Origin: Shewanella piezotolerans WP3
GTDB taxonomy: Bacteria; Pseudomonadota; Gammaproteobacteria; Enterobacterales; Shewanellaceae
Direction of reading: 5' to 3'
DNA: 64,000 bases
NCBI RefSeq assembly: GCF_000014885.1
Contig: NC_011566.1
Location: forward strand, 682,001-746,000
Positions 42,691 to 52,239 of the stretch are shown here, piece after piece. Below the pieces are notes generated by a model, which was not told where the DNA came from, did not search any database, and worked only from the letters and a program-made list of their open reading frames with translations. How positions within the stretch are numbered: the first letter of the stretch is position 1; every line of letters starts with the position of its first letter. The position numbers were made by a program, and so were the translations under genes.

Positions 42691-44925
42691 TTACAAACTA
42701 AACCCATGATGTTCCATCACCTTGGCAGGGCTATGACAAGTGGCACAAGCTTCTTTTGCGTCTTTTGCATTACCCGCATCATTGACATCGACAATATGCT
42801 CAGCATCTTTATTGGCACCGAAATATCCACCGTTACCTCTAATGTGTGCCATCGCTGCATCTGATAGGTACTTCTGGTGGCAGCTCATACAAGCCGCTGC
42901 ATCAGGTGATGCATACCAAGTCTCAACAGGGTTCACTAAAGGATCATTGCCTTCTACAGCAATAAAGCTTGGCACTGTATGAGCTTGACCAGCATTGCGA
43001 CCTAACTCAAAGCCATACTTAAGACCGCCATAGCCTTCAGTCGCAGAGTGACAAGTCGTACAATCAGTCTTCAAGATAGTGCCGCTACCGCCGTGACCAT
43101 TGTCATGACCAGTCGCTTTGTGCGCTTTGTACATAAAGCTTGAAGATTTCATCTCGCCCCATACAACTGCATCGCCATCTTTATCTTCAACAGCGCCTAG
43201 TTGCTTATCATTGGTATGACAAGCAATACAGTTCACACCATTGGAATCATGGTAGAACTCTTTACTATGACAACCAAAACAGCTTGCTGTATCAACAATA
43301 GGACGACGAACCTGCTTACCACCATAAGCGTCATCTAGCAGCACGCGGTATGGCTCAGATTGGATATAAGCTGGGTACTGTGAGTCAATCAAACTTGATT
43401 GTGAAACATACTCACAATCTGCTGGAGTACTACCTTCAAAGCAGACTTTGAATAACGGCAATAACTCTAGTGAACGGGTTGCAATATTAGTAGGAATATC
43501 AATCGCAGCAGTCGTTACATTAAAGAAACCATCAACAAAAGGGTGATCTTTAACATTAATACGACGCTTGCTATATACAGCATCGCCTATTTGCTCCGGA
43601 TAATCCTTCTCGATATCCCAAGAAACAACAACGTATGGCTTAGAATATTTACCAAAGTCAAAAGACTTCCAAAAGATCTGATCTGGTGTGATAACAGTGC
43701 CATTATCAGTTAATGCTTGAACTTTAAATGAGATAGTCCCAGGTACAGATAAATCGACATCTTTAAAGACAACATCAAAGGTTTCAGCTGTGTCATAAGG
43801 TTTATTATGGTCAGTATGGACTGCTGCACTATGACAATCTGTACATGTTAACTCAGGGTTTTTGTCTGACTTATGTTGTGCTGGAGAGTCAGTATGACAA
43901 CCAGTACAGGCATTGGCATTAGCGTTTGCAAGCCACAGATCTTTGTCAGCTAGCGCTTCGTCTTGAACATGACATACGGCACAATCCATGAAAGGTTTAG
44001 TCGGAAAAGCGGGGTAGTCAAATGCGTGATCACCGCCGTAGCCAGCAATGGTATAAGGCATAGGGACGACATTGCCTTCAGCATCCTTTCCTTCGCGCTC
44101 AGGGCCCATATGGATCGCATGCACCATATGACCTAGCTCAACTGAAACATCATTTGGATCGGAAACAATGCCGTTGTGACATGACTGACAGTTTTCTAAA
44201 TCGAGTCTACGCCCACCGTGAGCCTTGAGGCTGTCAGGTTGATGACAGGTGTAACATGTTTCAAGCGTGACTAGTTCGCGAGTCTCAACTCCCTCTGTAG
44301 CGTTGCTTGCTGGGATCCAGTCATAATGAGCATTTTCAGCCAGTTCATGTCCTGAGGCATATTCAAACTGCATCTCTATCGCAATGCGTTGTGTTAATGC
44401 AGCATCAAAAATAACCCCCGCAGCATCTTCAGCTGTTTGGAGGTTGGTGTTGAAAGTATAAGTATAAGTGCCGTCTTTATGGTCGACTAAGCACTCTGCA
44501 CAATCTTTCAGCTTTTCGAAACCTTGCTCAAAGGTTGTACCTGCATCATTGGTGGTCTCATTGAGTAAAGATATCCATTGCTTTAGATCTGAGCCTTGAT
44601 TGGTTTCAAGTTGAGCTAATGAGAAGCGGAAATCATGAAATTCGTTGTCAGCGCTAAGACCATGTAGCCCTACCCCCTCTTTGTTTTCCAGATCAAAATC
44701 AACGGTAATGATCCCGTCTGCATAGGTTGCGTTGCTGATTTCAGCTATTGCCTCTGCCGCCATATCGATATGCAGCCCTGAGGTGCCGGGATCACCAGGC
44801 CCACCCGGACCACCAGGTTGTCCGTCTTCACCATTCTTGCCATCTTCACCATCTGAACAACCAGAGATTAGCAATGCGGAGCTAATCAACAGTGCTAACG
44901 ATACTTTTTTTGTTGTTATCATCAT
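42691..44925 (-). CDS. OmcA/MtrC-family decahaem cytochrome lipoprotein
   Basis: A 744-residue outer-surface-type cytochrome. Lipobox LLISGC, then a collagen-like Gly-X-Y stretch (GEDGKNGEDGQPGGPGGPG), as in Shewanella OmcA/MtrC. Ten CXXCH sites are visible in two pentahaem groups: CYTCH, CQSCH, CAVCH, CTGCH, CTDCH, then CFGCH, CIACH, CTTCH, CMSCH, CATCH. A beta-domain precedes each group. Predicted role is extracellular electron transfer to minerals, flavins or a reductase. No mtrA, mtrB or mtrC paralogue is adjacent. It is divergent from two LysR-type regulators. Confidence 0.9.
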   Translation of the reverse strand: MMITTKKVSLALLISSALLISGCSDGEDGKNGEDGQPGGPGGPGDPGTSGLHIDMAAEAIAEISNATYADGIITVDFDLENKEGVGLHGLSADNEFHDFRFSLAQLETNQGSDLKQWISLLNETTNDAGTTFEQGFEKLKDCAECLVDHKDGTYTYTFNTNLQTAEDAAGVIFDAALTQRIAIEMQFEYASGHELAENAHYDWIPASNATEGVETRELVTLETCYTCHQPDSLKAHGGRRLDLENCQSCHNGIVSDPNDVSVELGHMVHAIHMGPEREGKDAEGNVVPMPYTIAGYGGDHAFDYPAFPTKPFMDCAVCHVQDEALADKDLWLANANANACTGCHTDSPAQHKSDKNPELTCTDCHSAAVHTDHNKPYDTAETFDVVFKDVDLSVPGTISFKVQALTDNGTVITPDQIFWKSFDFGKYSKPYVVVSWDIEKDYPEQIGDAVYSKRRINVKDHPFVDGFFNVTTAAIDIPTNIATRSLELLPLFKVCFEGSTPADCEYVSQSSLIDSQYPAYIQSEPYRVLLDDAYGGKQVRRPIVDTASCFGCHSKEFYHDSNGVNCIACHTNDKQLGAVEDKDGDAVVWGEMKSSSFMYKAHKATGHDNGHGGSGTILKTDCTTCHSATEGYGGLKYGFELGRNAGQAHTVPSFIAVEGNDPLVNPVETWYASPDAAACMSCHQKYLSDAAMAHIRGNGGYFGANKDAEHIVDVNDAGNAKDAKEACATCHSPAKVMEHHGFSL

Positions 44926-45334
44926 ACGTTCCTTAAAGTAACCACTTTTGGTTGTTGAAATGTTAGATAGTTGGCTGGCTTGTGAATATGAGGTGGATCA
45001 CTGATGTTGAATGAGTTGCGATTGGTTTTTTTAACTATCCAGTCGCGGCTGCTTGGTGTTAATCGCTTCTGGTTTGGTACTTGTGTGGTTACTTTTACTT
45101 TTTTAGGCCAGTTGGTTAGTTGTTAGCTTCGATATTCAGTAGATGGAAATGCAAAATGCGTATATTGCAAATCTTAAAACTGAAATCAGCTTTCATTTCA
45201 TTTACATGGATAAGTTCACATAATTGAGCTGCAACTAAAGTAAAGCGGCTGAATTTAGATAACAGACATACCTAAGATTTAGCTATTGGTTTAGATTAGT
45301 GTACTTAAGGGGTGAATAATCTTTCTGAGGTTGA
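44926..45334. other. Divergent control region: decahaem cytochrome / LysR regulators
   Basis: About 410 AT-rich bases. The dyad TGAAATCAGCTTTCA (45181-45195; TGAAA-N5-TTTCA) is the kind of interrupted dyad LysR-type regulators bind and lies about midway. No convincing -35/-10 pair or CRP/FNR site was found by eye. Confidence 0.4.
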
Positions 45335-46312
45335 ATGAAGAAGTTAAATACAAATAGCTTATTTGATATTCAAGTATTTGTTTTGCTGTATGAATTATTA
45401 AATGCAACGGCAGTAAGCAAAGCGCTTGGGGTACCAAGCTCAAAAGTGAGTCGGAGCTTAAAATCAATTAGGCATTCGATGGGGGCACCATTATTTATTC
45501 GTAAACAGCAGGGATTTGAGCGAAGCAGTCTTGCTGATGATATTTATCCTAAAATGAAAAAAATTGTACAGTTAGCTAAAAAGTGCGAAAGCTTTGACAT
45601 TCACCTTGAAAGCCCTCGAAAACGAGAGTTAGTCATTGCTTGCCCTCCAACGTTATCACTGAATCTTTTACGTCATTTACAAAAAAGAGCGACTGAAGAA
45701 AACGAAGATTTTATATTCCACATCAAATCCTGTCATAGCAACGTAGGCGAGCTATTAAAGCAACAACGGGTAGATATAGCTGTGACATATAGTGCGTATA
45801 ACACTGAGCAGTTATCCTCAAGACTCATCGTTAAGTCAAATGCTTATGTGATGGTTGCAAGAAGTCAGCATTCACTTCTGGCGCTAAATGAGCCACTGCA
45901 GCTTGATGATATTTTTGACTACCCATACATCAGTTTCGCTGGAAATGAACTAGAGGATATTACCGACCCTCTGGAATGCTACGCGCTAGATAGCCATCGT
46001 AGTTTAAACGTTATTGCAAAGGTATGTTTGTTAGCCGATCTGATGATCCAACTTGAAAGTAGTAATGCCATTGCACTTTTATGTTATCGAGATGCGATTG
46101 AGTTTCTTTGTCAGCGGGGAGATATTGCAATGAAACAGTTAGATGACTCTACCTGCAATTTAATTAATCAGCGCAGTGGTCAATACCACCACTATATTAC
46201 CCAATCGAGAAAGGGCGCAGATATTCCCCCTTGGTTAATAAATGAAATTCAGGATTATATAAATGGAAATATGGTTTTGCCTGCTGGAGGTATAAATGAA
46301 AAAACTGAGTAA
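45335..46312 (+). CDS. LysR-type transcriptional regulator (first of tandem pair)
   Basis: A 325-residue protein with an N-terminal winged HTH (FDIQVFVLLYELLNATAVSKALGVPSSKVSRSLKSIR, given in part; then GAPLFIRKQQGFERS), linker helix and a LysR-substrate-like domain (about 95-310). The wing motif PLFIRK is typical. The effector-binding domain is divergent and the ligand unknown. It overlaps the next regulator by 17 bp and is divergent from the decahaem cytochrome, so a role in controlling these respiratory genes is likely but inferred. Confidence 0.82.
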   Translation: MKKLNTNSLFDIQVFVLLYELLNATAVSKALGVPSSKVSRSLKSIRHSMGAPLFIRKQQGFERSSLADDIYPKMKKIVQLAKKCESFDIHLESPRKRELVIACPPTLSLNLLRHLQKRATEENEDFIFHIKSCHSNVGELLKQQRVDIAVTYSAYNTEQLSSRLIVKSNAYVMVARSQHSLLALNEPLQLDDIFDYPYISFAGNELEDITDPLECYALDSHRSLNVIAKVCLLADLMIQLESSNAIALLCYRDAIEFLCQRGDIAMKQLDDSTCNLINQRSGQYHHYITQSRKGADIPPWLINEIQDYINGNMVLPAGGINEKTE

Positions 46313-47246
46313 TATTAGTATCAGTACTATTGAGATATTTTGTCAGTTATACCTCAAAGGCAGCACCAAGGTTGTTGCAAATGATCTTTGTCTATCACAG
46401 CCTAAAGTGAGCCGTGCAATAAGTGCTTTGAGGGAGGTGTTTGACGATCCCCTATTTATTAGAAAAAATAACCAGCTAATCGCAACAGAGCTGGCTCATC
46501 ATTTACATATATCACTGTCGGAAATATTAACCTGTAGTCGCTCTATTGAGGAGGATGCCATTAGAAAAGTATCTTCCGCTGAACCACCAATCGTGATTGG
46601 AACAGTGCCACAGTTAGAGATTGGTTTAGCGCAAGAAATTGTGAATGATGCTATCAATCATCAACTAAATCGCAATATCGCAATATCAACGACTGCTTGG
46701 TCAGAACTCAGTGAGCAGCAATTGATTGATGGTGAGATTGAAGCCGCTATTTGCTTCAAGCCGTCAACGCGTAAAGAACTTTTGTCCAAATCCATTATCC
46801 AGCATAGAGGAGGGTATTTAGTTGCGCGATCCCATCATCCCATTTGGGATGACCCTTCAATTGATAACATGATTAATTACCCAATAGTAAAGCTTGCCAC
46901 TATGCCATTTCCTGCAAATAAATCTCCAATAGGCGTTTATGCTGCGTCACAAGGTAAACCTATGCAGGTATATGCAACGGCTCCAGATCTTGGTAGCGCA
47001 GCGAGTAGTTTGGTTAACTCTGAGGCAGTTATGATTGTTGGGGTGAAGGCAGCAGTTGATTTTTTAGCGAGCATTAGTGGTATAAAGGCTAAAAAAGTTG
47101 ACTATTCACAAGATAGAGCAATATTGAAAGGCTTTAGTTATCCAACTGTTTATCTGTGGCTAAAGAGAGCGCCAGACGGTAAAGTTATTTCGCCGATGTG
47201 GTTACAGAAAACGCTAGAAGCTTATATCATCAAGTCTCATAAATAA
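46296..47246 (+). CDS. LysR-type transcriptional regulator (second of tandem pair)
   Basis: A 316-residue LysR-type regulator (STIEIFCQLYLKGSTKVVA, LSQPKVSRAISALREVF, DPLFIRKNNQ). Paralogous to the gene just upstream but clearly diverged. The start lies inside the end of the first gene with GGAGG upstream, indicating co-translation and possibly a paired action. It ends 590 bp before the dmsA-like gene on the same strand. Confidence 0.82.
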   Translation: MKKLSNISISTIEIFCQLYLKGSTKVVANDLCLSQPKVSRAISALREVFDDPLFIRKNNQLIATELAHHLHISLSEILTCSRSIEEDAIRKVSSAEPPIVIGTVPQLEIGLAQEIVNDAINHQLNRNIAISTTAWSELSEQQLIDGEIEAAICFKPSTRKELLSKSIIQHRGGYLVARSHHPIWDDPSIDNMINYPIVKLATMPFPANKSPIGVYAASQGKPMQVYATAPDLGSAASSLVNSEAVMIVGVKAAVDFLASISGIKAKKVDYSQDRAILKGFSYPTVYLWLKRAPDGKVISPMWLQKTLEAYIIKSHK

Positions 47247-47836
47247 TATTAAAATCAATTGAACTGCTGTGATTCATATTCAGTTTCCTTGGCTGTTATA
47301 TGGACGGTTATTCGATACTTACGATTAATAAGCATCGCAATGGTAGAGAGAGCGCGAGTGTCGATATTACTATTTCTAGATAGCAGGTACAGTCGCAGTT
47401 AATTAAACTTTACCTTATAAAAACAGAGAGCCATTAATATTTAAATAGTGGTAAAACTATCGAATATAAAACTTAATGAAACTGATTTTTATTCGTTAAT
47501 AAACATTTTTTAAATTATTTTTTTTTAGTAAGTTATTGTTATTTAAGCTTATTTCAGGTTGTTTCTAGTTGTATCTCACAGTCGTATTCACGAATGTGAT
47601 CTGCTTACCAAAATTAGTTAGCTTAGGTTAAACAAGCGAAAAACATTTAACGAACTTGCTCACGAAATGTTGAGTATTATGTTGATAAACACACTTCAGT
47701 ATCACATTTCTATTTGCTATTTTTTTAAATTATAAACATTAAGAAGATAATTACCTTATTGAAAGTGTGGGTATACATGCACTTAAAATGCGCCATTTAG
47801 GCGTGACAATGTTGTTAAATGTCGAGGTAACGCAAA
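47247..47836 (+). other. Long AT-rich upstream region of the molybdoenzyme operon
   Basis: 590 bp with no credible gene. It contains the inverted motif TCAC-GAAT-GTGA at 47588-47599 and long T/A tracts near 47510-47530. No perfect FNR (TTGAT-N4-ATCAA) or CRP site was found by eye. The length suggests a long leader or several regulator sites. Confidence 0.35.
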
Positions 47837-50368
47837 ATGAAAAGACGTACTTTTTTGCAAGCAACCAGTGCCCTAACGGCTGGAGCTGTACTTGTTGGCT
47901 GTGGTAGTGATGATGACTCTATCGATTGGACTCCCATTGAACCTGGTAAGCCCATCCCACCAGAGCCTGATGAAACGGCTCCCTACGGCTATAGTGCCTG
48001 TTTGGTGAACTGTGGTTCTAATTGTCCAGTAAAAGTATTTACCAATGAAGATGGTTCGATTGCAAACATCGAGACTGACCACAATATTGAAGATGAAGCG
48101 GGCAAACTACATCAAGTACGAGCGTGTGCTCGTGGTCGTTCACTGAAGCAGCGCACCTATGCTGCAGATCGTTTAAAGCAACCAATGAAACGTGTTGGTA
48201 AACGTGGTGAAGGTAAGTTTGTACCTATCACATGGGACGAAGCTGCTGCTGAAATTGCGAGTGAGTTACAACGTATTGCTGGTCAATACGGCAACGATTC
48301 GATTCTAAAGCTTTATGGCACTGGCGCGTACTACTCAGTTAAGTCATCAAACTGGTTTAACAGAGTGTTAAATCTCAACGGTGGTTACTTAAGAATTCAA
48401 GGTAATTACTCATGGCAGCAGCTTAACTTTGCCTCGAAAGCGACTGGGCACTACGGTACCAGTGGTTCAACGCTAAATGGTTTGGTGCATTCTGATCTAT
48501 TTTTAGGCATAGGTTACAACCCGAACGAGATGCGTCAATCTGGCTCAGGTGAAGGCCGTGATTTCTCAGAAGCATTAAAAGCGAATCCTGGCTGTGAAGT
48601 CATCATGGTTGATCCGCGTTATACCGATTCCTGTTTAGGTAAAGAAAATGAATGGCATGGTATTCGCCCAGGTACCGATTCAGCATTTGCTGAAGCCTTG
48701 ATGTATGAAGCTATTTCTCAAGGTCATGTCGATCAAGCATTCATGGATAAACATGTTTCAGGCTTCGATAAGGCATCACTAGAAACATTGAAAGCGGTGC
48801 TAGAAGCGGATGATGACAAGAAAGATCTTGCTCAATACGTAGATGTTGAAGAAAACTTCTATGACTACATTATGGGCACAGGTAAGTTTGTCGCTGAAGG
48901 TGCTAAAACACCAAAATGGGCGGCAGCAATTTGTGGCATCTCAGAAGATGCGATTAAGTCCGTCGCGCAAAAGATCATGTCTGCTAAAAATGCCTTTATC
49001 GTTACTGGCGCGGGGGTTAACCGCCATGCTAACGGTGAGCAAGCGATGCGTTCATGCTACATGTTGCCATGGGTATTTAATCAAGTAGGCCGCTTAGGAA
49101 CGTCAAACGGTGCGATGCCGTCACAAGGTCGTTCAGGCTTAAGCGCTTCTGGTATCTCAGGCCTCTCAAACCCAATCGATACAACCATCAGCTTCTACAA
49201 CTGGGAAGAGGCTATCCGTAATCATGAAAACATGACCGGTAGAAGTCATGATGTTAGAGGGCTTGAAGATTTAGATACGCCACTTAGAACACCAGTAAAG
49301 TCGATTTTTGCGCTTAACTCTAATGCACTCATTAACCAACACTCAGAGACAAGCCTAACAGCTAAAACGCTGGAAGATGAAAGCTTATGTGAGTTTATCG
49401 TCGTCAGTGATTGCTGGATGACACCAAGTGCGAAGTTTGCCGATATTCTCCTACCTGACACCAGTTGGTTAGAAACCGATGATTTCGCGTCAGCATCTTA
49501 TGCTGCAGGTAACACCGGTTACTTAACCGCGATGCGTGCTATTAAGCCGATGTTTGAGTGTCGTAACTATTTTGAGCAGGGCTTAGCGATAGCAAAAGCC
49601 ATGGGTAAAGAAGGAGAATATACAGAAGGTAAAACTGAAGAGCAGTGGATGGAAGAGGCCTATGGTAAAGCGGCGGCCAATGCTAATAATGCCAATGCTA
49701 TTCCTGCTTTGCCTGCAACTTTCAAAGAAGCCCAAGATATCGGTATCTTCCACTACAGCAACCCTGAACCCGTTATCTCAATGGACTCGTTTATTAATGG
49801 TGGTGAGCCGCTGGGGACGCCAAGTGGCAAGATCGAGATGTATTCTGTTGAAATGGCAAAATTTGGTGTAGAGCGTACATTTGATAAAGAGGTTCAGGGA
49901 GACTACGTTTCAGCCTTACCTAAGTATCAACGTACTTGGGGAGGGTATGAAGATACTACTGAAAATGTCGATACGGATTACCCACTGCAGTTGGTGGGAT
50001 ACCACACTAAAGGCCGCACCCACTCAAGCTATCATAATGTGCCATGGCTACGTGAAGCGGTAGAGGACGCTGTGTGGATGAACCCAGTTGATGCTGCTGC
50101 ACGCGGGCTTAAAGATGGCGATATGACCCAAGTGACGAACCAGTACGGCACCTTAGAAGTCCCTGTGCGCATCACGCTACGTGTTATGCCTAGTGTTGCC
50201 GCCCTTGGCCAAGGAGCTTGGTATGCACCGAATAAGAGCCGTGCAGATGCTAACGGTAATCCTATCGATGAAGGGGGCTGTATCAACACGGTAACACGTT
50301 ACCAACCGTCGCCTTATGCCAAAGGTAATCCACAACATACCAACCGTGTTCAGGTTAAGGCTAAGTAG
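47837..50368 (+). CDS. DmsA-like molybdopterin oxidoreductase, TAT-exported lipoprotein
   Basis: An 843-residue catalytic subunit of the DMSO-reductase superfamily. The N-terminus has a TAT motif (RRTFLQ) and a lipobox-like end (AVLVGC, Cys about residue 22). A [4Fe-4S] site follows (CLVNCGSNC ... CARGRSLKQR), then bis-MGD binding domains. The closest architecture is DmsA; Shewanella's extracellular DMSO reductase DmsA is likewise a TAT lipoprotein. The real acceptor (DMSO, another S- or N-oxide, or other) cannot be told from sequence. Followed 11 bp later by the FeS subunit. Confidence 0.88.
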   Translation: MKRRTFLQATSALTAGAVLVGCGSDDDSIDWTPIEPGKPIPPEPDETAPYGYSACLVNCGSNCPVKVFTNEDGSIANIETDHNIEDEAGKLHQVRACARGRSLKQRTYAADRLKQPMKRVGKRGEGKFVPITWDEAAAEIASELQRIAGQYGNDSILKLYGTGAYYSVKSSNWFNRVLNLNGGYLRIQGNYSWQQLNFASKATGHYGTSGSTLNGLVHSDLFLGIGYNPNEMRQSGSGEGRDFSEALKANPGCEVIMVDPRYTDSCLGKENEWHGIRPGTDSAFAEALMYEAISQGHVDQAFMDKHVSGFDKASLETLKAVLEADDDKKDLAQYVDVEENFYDYIMGTGKFVAEGAKTPKWAAAICGISEDAIKSVAQKIMSAKNAFIVTGAGVNRHANGEQAMRSCYMLPWVFNQVGRLGTSNGAMPSQGRSGLSASGISGLSNPIDTTISFYNWEEAIRNHENMTGRSHDVRGLEDLDTPLRTPVKSIFALNSNALINQHSETSLTAKTLEDESLCEFIVVSDCWMTPSAKFADILLPDTSWLETDDFASASYAAGNTGYLTAMRAIKPMFECRNYFEQGLAIAKAMGKEGEYTEGKTEEQWMEEAYGKAAANANNANAIPALPATFKEAQDIGIFHYSNPEPVISMDSFINGGEPLGTPSGKIEMYSVEMAKFGVERTFDKEVQGDYVSALPKYQRTWGGYEDTTENVDTDYPLQLVGYHTKGRTHSSYHNVPWLREAVEDAVWMNPVDAAARGLKDGDMTQVTNQYGTLEVPVRITLRVMPSVAALGQGAWYAPNKSRADANGNPIDEGGCINTVTRYQPSPYAKGNPQHTNRVQVKAK

Positions 50369-50379
50369 GGGAGTAGATA

Positions 50380-51024
50380 ATGACTAATTTAATTCAAACA
50401 ACCGAAGCGGAACAAGTTCAATACGGGTTCTATTTTGATAGCTCTAAATGTACTGGCTGTAAGACCTGTCATGTATCGTGTAAATCACGTGGTGATCTTC
50501 CAGATGGTATTATTCAGCGTCGCGTTTATGAGTTTGTTGGTGGCAGTTTCAGTGAAAATGCTGATGGTAGCTATAGTAACGACATTCACACTCACTACAC
50601 CTCTATTGGTTGTAACCACTGTAGTGAACCTGTTTGTGTCAGTACTTGTCCAGTAGGCGCTATGCATAAAGAGCAAGATACCGGTTTGGTGAAAACTAAT
50701 GATGACAAATGTATCGGCTGTAATATGTGCGCCCAAGCTTGCCCCTATGATGCGCCGCAAATGGATACTGAGCGTAAAAAGATGACCAAGTGTGATGGTT
50801 GTTCTGATCGTTTGGAGTTAGATAAAAAGCCTATTTGCGTTGAGTCTTGCCCGTTACATGCGCTTGATTTTGACACCATGGAAAATCTAGAAGCTAAATA
50901 TGGCAAAGGCGATACTCACCTTAAACCATTACCTGATTTTTCTGTGACCAAGCCTAACCTCATTGTTAAGAATAACCGCCATGCTGGTAAAGGCGGCGCT
51001 GTTATTAATAGCAGAGAAGTTTAA
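50380..51024 (+). CDS. DmsB-like iron-sulfur electron-transfer subunit
   Basis: A 214-residue ferredoxin-type subunit with four cysteine clusters: CTGCKTCHVSCK, CNHCSEPVCVSTCP, CIGCNMCAQACP and CDGCSDRLEL...CVESCP, fitting four [4Fe-4S] centres. It shuttles electrons to the catalytic subunit and is probably co-exported with it, having no signal of its own. No DmsC-type anchor gene follows; a hairpin and then a chaperone gene do. Confidence 0.92.
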   Translation: MTNLIQTTEAEQVQYGFYFDSSKCTGCKTCHVSCKSRGDLPDGIIQRRVYEFVGGSFSENADGSYSNDIHTHYTSIGCNHCSEPVCVSTCPVGAMHKEQDTGLVKTNDDKCIGCNMCAQACPYDAPQMDTERKKMTKCDGCSDRLELDKKPICVESCPLHALDFDTMENLEAKYGKGDTHLKPLPDFSVTKPNLIVKNNRHAGKGGAVINSREV

Positions 51025-51032
51025 TCGATAGC

Positions 51033-51055
51033 ACGGGGCGCCTATGGCGCCCTGT
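51033..51055 (+). terminator. Intercistronic hairpin after dmsB-like gene
   Basis: Stem ACGGGGCGCC / GGCGCCCTGT with loop TAT and a weak TTTACTT tail. It may partially terminate or stabilise the dmsAB mRNA, lowering chaperone expression relative to the reductase. Confidence 0.55.
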
Positions 51056-51076
51056 TTACTTGATGTGAGGTAAAAA

Positions 51077-51799
51077 ATGACAGAGTTAAAACAAGCCACT
51101 TTAAGCCCAATGGCAAGCTCAGGTACTGAAAAGTCCGCTGCTGTTTTTGATATTGAGGAAGCCGCAGGCATCGCCAAGCTGTTGCATAACGTCTATTTCG
51201 CTTACCCAAGTGCTGATTTCATAAACTTACTGGCGCAAAATGAGATCAGCAAAACTTGGCATATGTTTGCCAACAATGAAGATTATCATTTAGGAGTTAG
51301 TTATCTTTCTCGCTATTTAGATAGCTGGAACGACGAAAAATTAACAGAGCTAATGCTTGATTATGGCGATCTTTATTTTGGCGCGAGTATGCCTCTGGCT
51401 CTACCTTGGGGCTCTTGCTGGTTAACTGAGCAGCGCTTACTTAATGATACCAGTACTCACGAGCTGCTTCGATTCTACGGTGACCATGGTATTGAGTTAC
51501 AACTAGATAAAAATCAACCTGCCGATCATATTGGCATCTTTTTGTCGGTGATTTCACAGCTGCTAACCTTAATGTCAGATCCAACAAAAGAAAGTCAGCA
51601 CATTGAGTCAAAGCAAGTATTGACTTTATTATTGTCAAATCATCTACTGACTTGGTCTGCTCCATTTTTACAAGCCAGTATTGATAATGCCAAAACTGAT
51701 TTTTATCGTGCTATGGCATTGTTACTAAGAGAACTGCTGAATGCTCTAACCACTGAGCTAAACATTCTTTCTGCTGTGCATGTAAAGAGTCGGCACTGA
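51077..51799 (+). CDS. TorD/DmsD-family molybdoenzyme chaperone
   Basis: A 240-residue all-helical cytoplasmic protein. Features of the TorD family include YGDLYFGASMPLALPWGSCWL and FYGDHGIELQLDKNQPADHIGIFLSVISQL (quoted in part; the P-D-H-I motif). These chaperones bind TAT signal peptides and allow cofactor insertion before export. Its place after dmsB parallels dmsG in Shewanella dms operons. It ends overlapping the next start by one base. Confidence 0.85.
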   Translation: MTELKQATLSPMASSGTEKSAAVFDIEEAAGIAKLLHNVYFAYPSADFINLLAQNEISKTWHMFANNEDYHLGVSYLSRYLDSWNDEKLTELMLDYGDLYFGASMPLALPWGSCWLTEQRLLNDTSTHELLRFYGDHGIELQLDKNQPADHIGIFLSVISQLLTLMSDPTKESQHIESKQVLTLLLSNHLLTWSAPFLQASIDNAKTDFYRAMALLLRELLNALTTELNILSAVHVKSRH

Positions 51800-52239
51800 T
51801 GAGTGTTATTGAGGCCACAAGGTTACAATTTAAAAAGAGTGCTTTTGCCGAAGAGGTTGTAAAGCACTTGGCTTTAGAGCCAGAAGTACATGATCTATTT
51901 AGTGCTGCAACCTCAATAGAAACTACCAGCCATATTATTGCTGCAATTGTTGGCTGTGAAACTCCTGAGCTATTAGAAGCAACCTCAATGAGCGACTTAT
52001 TAATTTTTAACTCGCTATTTACTTGCCTCAGAGTGCTTTTTGTAAAGCAAGTTCAGGGGACTGAATTAAGCCAAGGCGAGCAGCAGATTGTGTCCCTAGC
52101 TAACCGCTTTGCAAAAAAACTCGCCTGTAATGAAAACAGTATGCATCTGCAAGGAAATATTGAACTGGTCATAAAGCTATACAACCAGTTGCAAACACTT
52201 GCAAAAGCGGAGGTTAGAAACCACCGCTCTATGTGTTAA
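51799..52239 (+). CDS. Unrecognised small helical protein of the reductase operon
   Basis: A 146-residue protein predicted to be mainly alpha-helical (LQFKKSAFAEEVVKHLAL, SDLLIFNSLFTCLRVLFV, NIELVIKLYNQLQTLAKA), with no signal or membrane helix. Translationally coupled to the chaperone gene (overlap of one base), so it is probably an accessory maturation factor, by position like DmsH of Shewanella dms operons. I do not recognise a domain. It overlaps convergent gene 52236-52958 by 4 bases. Confidence 0.7.
   Translation: MSVIEATRLQFKKSAFAEEVVKHLALEPEVHDLFSAATSIETTSHIIAAIVGCETPELLEATSMSDLLIFNSLFTCLRVLFVKQVQGTELSQGEQQIVSLANRFAKKLACNENSMHLQGNIELVIKLYNQLQTLAKAEVRNHRSMC

Noticed and set aside
47588..47599. 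TCAC-GAAT-GTGA as a CRP site
   Set aside because: CRP sites are TGTGA-N6-TCACA; here the half-sites face the wrong way with a 4-base spacer.
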